This document shows, piece by piece, positions 1-8,214 of a DNA stretch of 42,783 bases. How positions within the stretch are numbered: the first letter of the stretch is position 1; each line of letters starts with the position of its first letter. The DNA is taken from assembly GCA_013140805.1 (NCBI GenBank), contig JABFRW010000006.1:1-42783 (forward strand). The letters run 5' to 3'. The notes beneath the pieces were generated by a model. The model saw only the letters and a list, made by a program, of their open reading frames with translations, did no database searches and had not been told where the DNA came from. Made by a program: the position numbers and the translations under genes. The stretch is from Candidatus Eisenbacteria bacterium (lineage in GTDB: Bacteria > Eisenbacteria > RBG-16-71-46).

Positions 1-79
1 CTATCAGGCGCTCGATCTGCGCTGCCAGCGGTTCACCGAGCGCGAGACCGAGCTCGGGCGCTTCGACTTCGTGCACTAG
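1..79 (+). CDS. 3' end of unidentified protein
   Basis: An open frame entering from the left edge (codon phase starting at base 2) ends in TAG at 77-79, eight bases before the E2 gene. Only about 25 C-terminal residues are visible, ending in GRFDFVH. They do not resemble the usual C-terminus of E1-beta or dihydrolipoamide dehydrogenase that I would expect here, so I cannot name the product. The tight spacing suggests it is co-transcribed with the E2 and E1-alpha genes. Confidence 0.55.
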   Translation, partial: YQALDLRCQRFTERETELGRFDFVH

Positions 80-87
80 GAGACGCC

Positions 88-1383
88 ATGGCCTTCGACG
101 TGAAGCTGCCCGATATCGGCGAAGGCGTCGCCGAAGGCGAGATCGTGCGCTGGTTCGTGAAGGCCGGCGACGCGGTGCGCGAGGACCAGCCGCTGGTCGA
201 AGTGATGACCGACAAGGCGACCGTCGAGATCCCCTCGCCCCGCAACGGCGTGATCGCCGCGGTGCACGTCGCCGAGGGCAAGGTCGTGCCGGTCGGCACC
301 GTGATCGTGAGCATCGAGGTGGGCGCCATCGCGGGCGCGACTCCGGCCGACGAGACGGGCGCGACCTTCGCAGGGACGCACCACGAAACCCCGTCGGGCC
401 GCGGCGCGCCTGCCGCGACGGCCGAGAGCTACAGCGGCCGCACCCCGAACTACGGCTCGCTCGCCCCGAGCGGCCAGGTGCACTCGACTCCCGCGGTCCG
501 AACCCTCGCCAGGCAGCTCGGCGTGGCACTCGCAGGCCTGCGCGGCAGCGGCCCGAACGGTCGCATCGTCGCGGAGGATGTGAAGAGCGCGAGCGGTCCG
601 GCGAGCGCGGCGCAACCCGGCGCGGTCGCCGAGCGGCCGCGTGCCGCGAGCGATGGCCCGCTGGCCGCAGCAGCCGGCGATGAGCGCCTGCCGATTCGCG
701 GGATGAGACGTCGAATCGCCGAGCACATGAAGCATTCGCTCGAGCGCGCGGCGCAATTCACTTTCGTCGCCGAGTGCGACATGTCGGCGATCGTCGCGCA
801 CCGCAGCGCGACCCTCGCCCATGCGGGTCAGCAGGGCGTGACGCTCACCTTCCTCGCCTATCTCGTGAAGGCGCTCGACGAACCGATCCGGAAGTTCCCG
901 CTGCTCAATGCCAGCGTGGACGAATCGAGCCAGGAGATCGTGGTGCGCAAGTCGCTCCACGTCGGCATGGCGACCGCGACCGAGCAGGGCCTGATGGTGC
1001 CGGTGATCCGCGATGTCGACCGGCGCACCCTCCTGCAGGTCGCGGGCGAGATCCAGCGCCTCGCCCGCGGGGCGCGCGACGGCGTGCTCAAGCTCGAGGA
1101 AATGCAGGGCGGGACCCTGACCGTGACCAGCACCGGCGCGCGCGGCGGACTGCTCGCCACGCCCATCCTGCATCATCCGCAGGTGGCGATCCTCGGCATG
1201 CACGAGGTCAAGAAGAAGCCGGTGGTGGTGGAGGACGCGATCGTGATCCGCGAGATGACGAACCTGTCGCTGTCGCTCGATCACCGCGTGGTGGATGGCG
1301 CGCTCGGCGCGGACTTCCTCTACGCGCTGATCGCACGACTCGAGAAGCCCGCAAGCTGGCTGACCCCCGAGGTGATCGGATGA
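88..1383 (+). CDS. Dihydrolipoamide acyltransferase (E2) of a 2-oxoacid dehydrogenase complex
   Basis: This is the E2 core of a pyruvate or branched-chain 2-oxoacid dehydrogenase complex, which moves the acyl group from E1 onto CoA in the cytoplasm. The 431-residue protein has the standard order. A lipoyl domain (about 1-80) carries the lipoylated lysine K43 in the motif VMTDKATVEIPSP. A peripheral-subunit-binding domain (about 130-160, STPAVRTLARQLG) follows an Ala/Pro-rich linker. The acyltransferase domain (about 205-431) ends with DHRVVDG, whose H399 and D403 are the catalytic pair. The start ATG follows an AGGAG ribosome site. The E1-alpha gene overlaps its stop, so the two are coupled. 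Substrate choice (pyruvate or branched-chain oxoacids) cannot be read from sequence alone; the single lipoyl domain fits either. Confidence 0.93.
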   Translation: MAFDVKLPDIGEGVAEGEIVRWFVKAGDAVREDQPLVEVMTDKATVEIPSPRNGVIAAVHVAEGKVVPVGTVIVSIEVGAIAGATPADETGATFAGTHHETPSGRGAPAATAESYSGRTPNYGSLAPSGQVHSTPAVRTLARQLGVALAGLRGSGPNGRIVAEDVKSASGPASAAQPGAVAERPRAASDGPLAAAAGDERLPIRGMRRRIAEHMKHSLERAAQFTFVAECDMSAIVAHRSATLAHAGQQGVTLTFLAYLVKALDEPIRKFPLLNASVDESSQEIVVRKSLHVGMATATEQGLMVPVIRDVDRRTLLQVAGEIQRLARGARDGVLKLEEMQGGTLTVTSTGARGGLLATPILHHPQVAILGMHEVKKKPVVVEDAIVIREMTNLSLSLDHRVVDGALGADFLYALIARLEKPASWLTPEVIG

Positions 1384-2471
1384 TGCAGCAGGTACTCGAC
1401 CCCGAAGGTCGACTGGTCGGCGAGGCGCCCGAGGTTCCGAACGCCGATCTGCTCGCGCTCCATCGGCACATGCTCAAGCTGCGGGTGCTGGATCAGCGCA
1501 TGCTCTCGCTTCAGCGCCAGGGCCGCATCGGCTTCTACGGCACCGCGGGAGGCCAGGAGGCGGCGATCGTCGGCTCGGCCTACGCATGGCGCGCGACCGA
1601 CTGGATCTTCCCGGCGCTCCGTGAACTCGGCGTCTCGATGTGGCGCGGCACCAGCATGAAGGAAGTGGTGTGCCAGCTGATCGGCAACAGTGGCGACGTG
1701 CTGATCGGGCGTCAGATGCCGATGCACTTCAGCGATCGCAGGGTGCGCAGCGTGGCCTGGTCGTCGGTGATCGGCACGCAGCTTCCCCACGCGGTCGGTG
1801 CGGCGTGGGCCGCCAAGCTGCGGCGCGAGGACACCGTGATGATCGGCTACCTCGGTGACGGCGCGACCTCCGGCGGCGACTTCCATGCCGCGGCGAACTT
1901 CGCCGGCGTCTACAAACTGCCGGTCGTGTTCTTCTGCCAGAACAACCAGTGGGCGATCTCGGTCCCGGTCTCCCAGCAGACCGCCTCCGAGAGCATCGCC
2001 ATCAAGGCGGTCGCTTACGGGTTCCCGGGCGTGCGCGTGGACGGCAACGACATCCTCGCCGTCATCACGGCTTCCCGTGAGGCCGCCGATCGAGCGCGCC
2101 GCGGCGAAGGCCCCACGCTCATCGAAGCCGTGACCTTTCGCATGGGCGGCCACTCCTCGAGCGACGATCCCTCGCGCTACCGCGGGGCGCACCTCGTGCC
2201 CGAGTGGGAGAAGAAGGACCCGGTCACGCGCCTGCGCGCCTGGCTGCGCGGGGCAAGCTTGTTGAAGGACGGCGACGAGGAGCGCTGGACCGAAGAGATC
2301 AATGACGAGATTTCGGTCGCGGTGACCGAAGCGGAGGCGCTGCCGCCACCCGCGATCGAGACGCTTTTCCGCGATGTCTACTCCCAGGTGCCGCGCCACA
2401 TCGAAGAGCAGATGCGCTACGCGATCGCGATGGGCGAAGGCACCAGGTTCGACGGCGCGTTCCCGCTCTAG
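1380..2471 (+). CDS. Thiamine-diphosphate-dependent 2-oxoacid dehydrogenase E1-alpha subunit
   Basis: This is the alpha subunit of the decarboxylating E1 component, working with an E1-beta subunit and the E2 encoded just upstream. The protein (363 residues from ATGATG at 1380; the second ATG at 1383 is an alternative) has the ThDP-binding motif GDG (159-161) followed about 27 residues later by NN (188-189). It also has the family features GFYGTAGGQEAA and RMGGHSSSDDPSRYR, the latter being the phosphorylation-loop-like region of branched-chain E1-alpha. The size is close to the usual 340-400. The start overlaps the E2 stop by 4 bases. The order E2 then E1-alpha is unusual, because most operons run alpha, beta, E2; no E1-beta gene follows. 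The gene ends 13 bases before a convergent glycosyltransferase gene. Confidence 0.92.
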   Translation: MMQQVLDPEGRLVGEAPEVPNADLLALHRHMLKLRVLDQRMLSLQRQGRIGFYGTAGGQEAAIVGSAYAWRATDWIFPALRELGVSMWRGTSMKEVVCQLIGNSGDVLIGRQMPMHFSDRRVRSVAWSSVIGTQLPHAVGAAWAAKLRREDTVMIGYLGDGATSGGDFHAAANFAGVYKLPVVFFCQNNQWAISVPVSQQTASESIAIKAVAYGFPGVRVDGNDILAVITASREAADRARRGEGPTLIEAVTFRMGGHSSSDDPSRYRGAHLVPEWEKKDPVTRLRAWLRGASLLKDGDEERWTEEINDEISVAVTEAEALPPPAIETLFRDVYSQVPRHIEEQMRYAIAMGEGTRFDGAFPL

Positions 2472-2484
2472 TCATGAATCCGAG

Positions 2485-3684
2485 TCACCCGCTCGCCAGC
2501 AGACGTTCCGCCGCGCTGATCGCCGGCTCGAGCTCCAGGGCCTCGATGGCGCGCGGCGCGTAGAACGTCACCGCACGATCGTGCTGCGGTCCCCACTCGG
2601 CGGGATCTCCGAGCGCGTGAAACGAGACGCTCGGCACCCGCAGCGCAGAAGCAATGTGCGCGACTCCTGAGTCGTTGCAGATCAGCAGATCGAGCGCCGA
2701 GCACGCGGCCGCGAAGTCGCCGATCGAACCCGCCGGCGCGAACGCCACACGAACACCGCGCGCCAGCAATCCAACGTGTACCGCCGCCGCGCGGCCGCGC
2801 TCGCGCGGCGCGTCGAACACGATCAGGCGTCGAGCTTCGTGCGGCCGCTCGAGCCCTGCGGCGGGTGCGTCTCCCACCAGTGCCGCACCAAGTTGGACGA
2901 AGCGGTCGAGCGGCCAGCACTTGAGCGGGTTCGCGGCCCCCGGATGGATACCGATCCAGCGTACCCGAGCACCCGCCGGGCCCGGGGAAGCGTCGACCGG
3001 CGCGCAAGCGCGCCACAGTTCCTCGAAACGGGTGCGCGCCACGAGTCGTTCGCTCGGATCCAGTTCGAGCACCAGATCGGGCCCCGCATCGGCGCCGCAC
3101 CAGCGCACCAGATCGAGCAGCCGCGCGGTCTGGTGGGTCGAGCCGCGGGCGACCGGAACATCGAGGTCGTAGACCGGATCTCGCAGCACGGGGAGCGGCT
3201 CCGCGTCGGGCACCGGCCCATCACCGACCCGACTCCGCCCCACCACGCATCCCGCACGCGAGAGCGCGGCGAATCCGTCGGCGCTCTTCGAACGCGACAC
3301 GCTGTTCATCACGAACGTCAGCTCGGGACGGAACGTGGCGGTCACTCGAACGGCCTGCACGAAACGAGCGAGCGAAGCCGCGTCTTCGATGCGCGGCAGG
3401 CTCACGACCTGATCGAGATCGCGATTGCGCTCGGCGAGCGGGCGCAGGAACTCGCGCGTGAGCAACACCAATCGCGCGTTCGGATAGCGGCGGCGCAGCG
3501 CGCGCACGGCCGGGGTCGCGACCAGGAAGTCGCCGAGCTGATCGTGCAGCTTGATTACCAGCACGCGCTTCACGCGTTCCGGATCGGCGAACGCGCGAAC
3601 GGCAGCCTCGTCGGGACGCGAAGCACGCAACAGCGTGGTGAGCAGCGGGCCCGCTCCGGCGGCGGCGACCGTGCGAAAGCTCAT
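2485..3684 (-). CDS. Glycosyltransferase family 9 (heptosyltransferase-like)
   Basis: This 399-residue protein resembles GT9 enzymes, which add ADP-heptose to lipopolysaccharide core on the cytoplasmic face of the inner membrane. The N-terminal Rossmann half opens with VLVIKLHDQLGDFLVATPAV, the family's acceptor-side glycine loop. The C-terminal half has the donor-site motif HPGAANPLKCWP beginning at H247 and the signature CNDSGVAHIASAL around D338. I chose ATG at 3684 because it opens the conserved region; the frame stays open further upstream but that stretch overlaps the neighbouring gene. It lies 56 bases downstream of a secreted propeller gene on the same strand and could be in one transcript with it. 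The exact sugar is unknown. Confidence 0.85.
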   Translation of the reverse strand: MSFRTVAAAGAGPLLTTLLRASRPDEAAVRAFADPERVKRVLVIKLHDQLGDFLVATPAVRALRRRYPNARLVLLTREFLRPLAERNRDLDQVVSLPRIEDAASLARFVQAVRVTATFRPELTFVMNSVSRSKSADGFAALSRAGCVVGRSRVGDGPVPDAEPLPVLRDPVYDLDVPVARGSTHQTARLLDLVRWCGADAGPDLVLELDPSERLVARTRFEELWRACAPVDASPGPAGARVRWIGIHPGAANPLKCWPLDRFVQLGAALVGDAPAAGLERPHEARRLIVFDAPRERGRAAAVHVGLLARGVRVAFAPAGSIGDFAAACSALDLLICNDSGVAHIASALRVPSVSFHALGDPAEWGPQHDRAVTFYAPRAIEALELEPAISAAERLLASG

Positions 3685-3740
3685 GACCCGCCCCGAAGTT
3701 CGCGCATGGCGCGCGACTATAGCAGCGCTTCGCAGCCCAA

Positions 3741-4754
3741 CTATCGGTAGCGCGTCTTGAGTCGGCCCCAGCTCGCGGCGCGCGTGCTCGTTGCGCCCGC
3801 CGGCGCGGTTGCGATCGGGCCCACCGGCATCGGGTAAGTGGGGCCATTGGGAAACAACGTCTGCAAATAGAGGAACGGCGTTGCGCAATTGGGACCGACG
3901 GTCAGGCAATCCGCGAGCAGCAGTTCTCCGTGGGCGCCGATCGTGAGTGCTTGGGAGCGCATGGATGAGTAACCGGGCACGCCCTGGCTGACGGCGACCG
4001 AGACGCCGCTGTTCGGATCGGTGCGACAGAAGGCACCCTCCCGACCCGAGACGTAGCCGCGGTTCGCGGTCCAGATGAAGCCGTCCGGTGCGACCTCGAT
4101 GTCGAACGGTCCCAGCAACCGGTTGCCGTGCTCCGCGACCCGCGTCTGCGCGCCGCTCGAGGGATCCACCCGCACGATGCTGCCGCGCCACGGCGGGGAT
4201 GCGGTACTGAGCGGGATCGCGAACTCAGCGACGTACAGGCGGCCATCGGGGCCAACGTCCACGTCGTGCGGCTCGCTGAGCCAGCCGCCCGAGGTGACGA
4301 CGCGCGACTGATGCGCCGCGACGTCGAGCCACAGAATCGCGTCCCCCGCGGCCACGTAGAGCCCGCCGTTGGGTGCGATGCAGAGCCCTCGCGGAACCCG
4401 GTTACCGAGCTCCGCGAGCGTGAAGCGCTGCGTCTGCGAACCGGTCGCCGCGTCGACCTCGACGATTCCGTTGGTCTGATCGGGTACGTAGATGCGGTCC
4501 CGCGCGTCGACTGCGATGCGACCGCCTTGCCCGATCAGCCCGTGGGAAGCGATCAACTCACGCTGGAAGGTGGCCGGGTCGATGCGCCACAGCCGCGGGC
4601 CGGCGTCCGGCGCGAGCATGACGTAGTCGCCGGGCTGGAGTTCCACCGCGTGCGCGGCGACGCTACCCAGCATCAGCGCAACCAGCGCGAGCGCGAACGG
4701 GCGCGCGATCGGCGGGGTGTTCACGCCGCGGCGAAACGTGCCGCTGAAGAGCAT
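3741..4754 (-). CDS. Secreted NHL-like beta-propeller protein
   Basis: This 337-residue exported protein has an N-terminal signal segment (hydrophobic run ALALVALMLGSVAAHA, probable cleavage after AHA). Five or six blade-like repeats follow, of the form D-x-x-G-R-I-Y-V-x-D and P-D/N-G-x-L/I-Y/W-V/T-A, as in NHL/SMP-30-type propellers. Blade examples are AVDARDRIYVPDQ, CIAPNGGLYVAAG, DVGPDGRLYVAEF and EVAPDGFIWTANR. It is likely periplasmic or extracellular; no catalytic residues can be assigned. A GTG twelve codons in (VNTPPIARP) would give a shorter, more standard signal peptide. The protein ends in SWGRLKTRYR, an unusual aromatic/basic tail discussed in the findings. The reading frame is closed by TAG at 3741. 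Confidence 0.75.
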   Translation of the reverse strand: MLFSGTFRRGVNTPPIARPFALALVALMLGSVAAHAVELQPGDYVMLAPDAGPRLWRIDPATFQRELIASHGLIGQGGRIAVDARDRIYVPDQTNGIVEVDAATGSQTQRFTLAELGNRVPRGLCIAPNGGLYVAAGDAILWLDVAAHQSRVVTSGGWLSEPHDVDVGPDGRLYVAEFAIPLSTASPPWRGSIVRVDPSSGAQTRVAEHGNRLLGPFDIEVAPDGFIWTANRGYVSGREGAFCRTDPNSGVSVAVSQGVPGYSSMRSQALTIGAHGELLLADCLTVGPNCATPFLYLQTLFPNGPTYPMPVGPIATAPAGATSTRAASWGRLKTRYR

Positions 4755-4847
4755 GGGGACATTGTGCCGTCCGCGTCTCCGATCTGTCAGCCTCTATTAT
4801 TTGCGACGCTTCGAGCCGCAGCGAATTTGAGCCCCGCCCCAAACGAA

Positions 4848-4877
4848 GAAGGGCGCGGGATCGCTCCCGCGCCCTTC
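4848..4877 (-). terminator. Hairpin terminator after the PorV-LysM gene
   Basis: A perfect 13-bp stem (GAAGGGCGCGGGA at 4848-4860 pairing with 4865-4877) closes a 4-base loop. It sits 16 bases beyond the stop of the reverse-strand PorV-LysM gene. Read on the reverse strand it is followed by TTCGTTT, a short T-rich run, so it is probably an intrinsic terminator for the operon that starts near 8214. Confidence 0.75.
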
Positions 4878-4893
4878 GATCGAATCCCGGGGA

Positions 4894-6345
4894 TCAGCGC
4901 TTCTTCGGGATCCGCAGCACCTGGCCAGGCTTGACGGACTCGTTGACCAGGTTGTTCTCCATCATCACTTCCGGAACCGAGAGCCCGTAGCGCTTGGCGA
5001 TCGAGTAGAGCGTGTCGCCATCCTTGACGGTCACCTTGTCCGGACGCTTCTGCGGGGCCGCTTCCTGCGCCGGAGGCGCGGGCTTGGACTCGATCTTCGG
5101 CGCCTCGACCTTCTCGGGCTCGGGCGGAGCCGGAGCCGCCTTGGTCTCGGTTGCGCCGACCGGAACCGGCGCGATCTTCGATTCCGAAGGACGCACTGCC
5201 GGAGTGACGCTCATCGATTCGTCCGCCTGCTTGCTCTGCGTGGGCTTCGGCTCGGCCTTCGCAACTTCAGCCTTCGGCGCCTCGACCGGCTTGAGCGACT
5301 TGGCAGCCTTCACCGGCTTCGCCGCGACCGGCTTCGGAGCGGGCGTCGCCTTGGCCGGCCGGCGCTGGGGTTCCATCGACTCGATGCTGCCGTAGCCGTC
5401 TCCCCCGCCGCCAAAGTTGCCGGGCGTGAAGTGGAAGCCGACCCGATGCTGCGCTTCGCCGTCGCTCGGAATCAGGTAGCCGTAGTCGAGCCAGTAGCCG
5501 TTGTGCCCCGCACCCAGGCCGAAGCTCGGGCCCGACAGCGGATCGTTGCCGAGGTCACTCATTTCGTGACGATAGCCGGCGCGCAACGCGAGCATCTCGC
5601 GCCACCGCCACTCGGCGCCCAGGCGCACGTCGTTGTAGTAGGCCTTCGGGAAGTTCGCGTCGAGCGCCAGTCGCACGCCCGACTGTGGAAGCGTGTAGGC
5701 GACACCGGCGCCGACGTTCCACGGGAACGGATAGGGCACGCCGGAGTAGCGCATCTGGCCGCCCATGTTCTGGCCTGCGAGCGCGAAGCCGAGGTTGCCG
5801 GTGCGGTAGGTCGCGCCGGCATCGAACGTCATGCCGAGTCCCGACGAGCCCGCGAGTTGCTCGCTGACGCCCTTGGCCGCGAAGCCGACGCCGAATGATT
5901 CGTTCACGCGATGCGCGACGTGAGCGCCGAACGCCATGCTGGAGGCGTTCAGAGTGCCGGTCGGGTTGTTCGAAGCGTCGCGACCTTCGATGCCGCCGAG
6001 ACCCTGGTAAAGGCCCGACACCATCCAAGACGTACGCGAGTTGCCGAAGCGGCCGCCGTAGCCGAGCCACTCCTGAGCGCTGCCGTCGTCGAGGCCCGCG
6101 TGTGACAGCACGAGCTCGCCGCGCTGCGCCCAGGCGACCGCGGCGGGATTCCACGCGCCGCTCGAGATGTCGTCGGTCAGACCGAGCGTCGCGCCGCCCA
6201 TGCCCAGCACGCGCGCGCCGCTGCCGACCGAAAGAAAGTTGGCCGCGGTGGTGCCGGCCTGATTGATGTCGGCGTGGGCGAAGCCCGCCGCGACCAGCGC
6301 CATCACGATGGCAGCCCCGGCCGCGAGCTTGAGGATCCGGTTCAT
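4894..6345 (-). CDS. PorV-like outer-membrane barrel fused to a C-terminal LysM domain
   Basis: This 483-residue protein starts with a signal peptide (cleavage probably after GFAHA). About 290 residues of PorV/PorQ-type beta-barrel follow; the opening NFLSVGSGARVLGMGG and the phrase ISSGAWNPAAVA are typical of that family. PorV proteins shuttle cargo in type IX secretion in Bacteroidota. Next is a roughly 110-residue Lys/Pro/Ala-rich linker. The last 47 residues form a LysM peptidoglycan-binding module (VKDGDTLYSIAKRYGLSVPE ... KPGQVLRIPK). I infer an outer-membrane barrel tethered to the cell wall. I chose ATG at 6345 because GGGAG stands just upstream; an ATG at 6363, overlapping the stop of the FN3 gene, is the alternative. 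It is last in a three-gene operon with two FN3 proteins. The fusion of barrel to LysM is unusual. Confidence 0.85.
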   Translation of the reverse strand: MNRILKLAAGAAIVMALVAAGFAHADINQAGTTAANFLSVGSGARVLGMGGATLGLTDDISSGAWNPAAVAWAQRGELVLSHAGLDDGSAQEWLGYGGRFGNSRTSWMVSGLYQGLGGIEGRDASNNPTGTLNASSMAFGAHVAHRVNESFGVGFAAKGVSEQLAGSSGLGMTFDAGATYRTGNLGFALAGQNMGGQMRYSGVPYPFPWNVGAGVAYTLPQSGVRLALDANFPKAYYNDVRLGAEWRWREMLALRAGYRHEMSDLGNDPLSGPSFGLGAGHNGYWLDYGYLIPSDGEAQHRVGFHFTPGNFGGGGDGYGSIESMEPQRRPAKATPAPKPVAAKPVKAAKSLKPVEAPKAEVAKAEPKPTQSKQADESMSVTPAVRPSESKIAPVPVGATETKAAPAPPEPEKVEAPKIESKPAPPAQEAAPQKRPDKVTVKDGDTLYSIAKRYGLSVPEVMMENNLVNESVKPGQVLRIPKKR

Positions 6346-6359
6346 GTCAGCTCCCGCGG

Positions 6360-7358
6360 TCATGGGACGAGTACCACGCGAACGTTGCGGCGCGTGCCGC
6401 CGGCAATGATCCACGCAGTGTAGACACCGGGCACCACGGGACGGCCTGCATCGTTGCGGCCATCCCAGACCACGGTTTGAGGACCGGCCGGCATCGAGCC
6501 GAGGTCGTAACGGCGCACGATGCGACGCGCGGCGTCGGTGACCATGAGTTCCGCCGAGCCTCCGCCTGCGACGTAGACCGGAACGTTCACGGAGCCACCG
6601 ACGCGGCCCGGATTCGGATACGCAGGATCGATTCGCCACTCGGCCGAAGCACCCTCGCCGGTGAGCGAGAGGACGGCTCCCGTGCTGCGTGCGCTCTCGT
6701 TGCCGGTCGCGTCGAGCGCGGTGACCTTGTACCAGACCTCGCTGCCACCCACCGGCACCGAGTTGTCGGTGAATTGCGTTGCGACGATCAGGTTGTTGTT
6801 GAGGCGCGTGTAGCTGCCGTTCTGCGTGGTCGCGCGATAGACGCGGTAGCCGGCCAGATCCGGCTCGCTGTTCGCGGCCCACTGCACGCGTGCGTCGGCG
6901 CCCTGGCGGGTCACGCTCACGCCGCTCGGAGTACCGGGAGGTGCGGAGTCGATCACCCAGTCGAAGCGCACCACGTTCGAGATCCCCGACCAGTTGCCGA
7001 CGTCGTCGACCGTCTTGATCGCGAAGTAGTAGGTCGTGCCGCGCGTCAGCCCCGAGACTCGCGCCGTCTGGCGCGTGCCGGCCGACAGCGGAGTCGGAAG
7101 TCCTCCGAGCGCGGTCGCCGCGTCGAAGTTGCCGGCGCTGATCGGAGCAGTCGACATACGCACGTCGTACGTCGTCGCGGTTCCGACGTTCGCGTCATCG
7201 CCGGGCGACGTCCACGCCAGCGTCACCGACGCGGTGTCCGGAGCCTGCGCGCGCGCGAGTGCCGGTGCGAGCACCAGCAGGAGAACCAGAACGAGGCCGA
7301 GCGGAATCCACCGCCCGAGGCGTCGCCTCGTCCGCTCCTGGGTTCTGAGTTTCGGCAT
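6360..7358 (-). CDS. Secreted FN3-repeat protein with FlgD-like C-terminal sorting domain
   Basis: This 332-residue exported protein has an N-terminal basic region and a hydrophobic signal segment (about 17-38, ending ALARAQA). Two fibronectin type III domains follow. The first (about 42-135) carries TSPGDDANVGTATTYDVR and YYFAIKTVDDVGNWS; the second (about 140-235) carries YRVYRATTQNGSYTRL. The C-terminal 90 residues form a FlgD-Ig/type IX-like sorting domain: PAYPNPG, then VVWDGRNDAGRPVVPGVYTA, ending in VVLVP. Such tails direct export and surface attachment in FCB-group bacteria. It lies between another FN3 gene and the PorV-LysM gene, whose barrel family handles exactly such cargo. Its function is probably structural or adhesive; no enzyme motif is visible. 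Confidence 0.82.
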   Translation of the reverse strand: MPKLRTQERTRRRLGRWIPLGLVLVLLLVLAPALARAQAPDTASVTLAWTSPGDDANVGTATTYDVRMSTAPISAGNFDAATALGGLPTPLSAGTRQTARVSGLTRGTTYYFAIKTVDDVGNWSGISNVVRFDWVIDSAPPGTPSGVSVTRQGADARVQWAANSEPDLAGYRVYRATTQNGSYTRLNNNLIVATQFTDNSVPVGGSEVWYKVTALDATGNESARSTGAVLSLTGEGASAEWRIDPAYPNPGRVGGSVNVPVYVAGGGSAELMVTDAARRIVRRYDLGSMPAGPQTVVWDGRNDAGRPVVPGVYTAWIIAGGTRRNVRVVLVP

Positions 7359-7377
7359 GGATCTCTCCCTGATCGGA

Positions 7378-8214
7378 TCAGCTGTTACGACGGACGTGCG
7401 AGAGCGTCACTCGCGGCGCTTCGACTGCCGGAGTAGCACCCAGCGACCACACGACACCCATGAAACCGACAGCGAGATTCGAGATGCTGCTCGGAGCGGT
7501 CTGGTCGGGCGTGGTCGCCGACGCGACGTTCGAGATCGCCGAGGCGTTGCCCGCGTCGTCGGTGGTTCGAATCGCCACGTAGTAGGTCGTCTGACGGTTG
7601 AGGTTGTTGATGGTGAACGTCTGATTGCTTCCGGGAGCCGAGGGAGCCGGCTCGCCACTCACCTGCGTCGCAGCGCCCCAGTTGGCAGCCGTGATCGGCG
7701 CGGTCGAGTAGCGAATGTCGTAGGTCGTCGCGGTGCCGGTGAGGCTGTCGTCACCGACCGCGGCCCAGCCGAGCGCCAGCGTGCGCTCGGTCGCGTTCGT
7801 GATCGCGAGGTTCGCGATCGCGGCCGGCCGGATCAGATCCGGGGCGGCAAGCGTGGTGCGAGAGAGAACGTTCGAGAGACCCGCCCAGTTCGGAACTTCA
7901 TCGGCGGTCTTGATCGCGAACCAGTAGGTCGTGTTCGGCGAGAGTCCGCTCACCGTCGCCGACTGATTGGTTCCCGACGCCGCGGGCGCCGGCACGCCGG
8001 TCGTCCAGCGAGTCGCCGACGCGAAATTCGCCGCCGTGATCTGCGCGGTCGAGAAGCGGATGTCGAACTGTGAAGCCGTTCCCAACAAGCTGTCGTCTCC
8101 CGGTGTGGTCCAGTTCAGCGTCACGCTGTTGTGCGTGACTTGAGCCATCGACGTCGTAGCGCTCATCGCGAGGCTCAGTAGAGCCGCACTCAGCACAAAG
8201 GAGCGAAAGCGCAT
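7378..8214 (-). CDS. Secreted protein with two FN3 domains, no sorting domain
   Basis: This 278-residue exported protein has a signal peptide (cleavage near TSMAQ). It has two fibronectin type III modules of the same subtype as its downstream neighbour (NSVTLNWTTPGDDSLLGTAS and GWAAVGDDSLTGTATTYD), each ending in a Y-x-A-I-K/R-T-x-D-D/E strand pattern. Unlike the neighbour, the C-terminus is a short, unrelated 35-residue segment (SISNLAVGFMG to SHVRRNS) with no FlgD-like domain. I chose ATG at 8214 because GGAGG stands 8-12 bases upstream; the upstream extension of the frame looks non-coding. It is first in the reverse operon and is transcribed away from the pilus operon. Its role is unknown; it might pair with the sorted FN3 protein. 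Confidence 0.78.
   Translation of the reverse strand: MRFRSFVLSAALLSLAMSATTSMAQVTHNSVTLNWTTPGDDSLLGTASQFDIRFSTAQITAANFASATRWTTGVPAPAASGTNQSATVSGLSPNTTYWFAIKTADEVPNWAGLSNVLSRTTLAAPDLIRPAAIANLAITNATERTLALGWAAVGDDSLTGTATTYDIRYSTAPITAANWGAATQVSGEPAPSAPGSNQTFTINNLNRQTTYYVAIRTTDDAGNASAISNVASATTPDQTAPSSISNLAVGFMGVVWSLGATPAVEAPRVTLSHVRRNS

Noticed and set aside
4894-6882. An N-terminal extension of the PorV-LysM frame upstream of 6345
   Set aside because: The extension runs antiparallel in phase through the FN3 gene's coding sequence, and the signal peptide with a GGGAG ribosome site starts at 6345.
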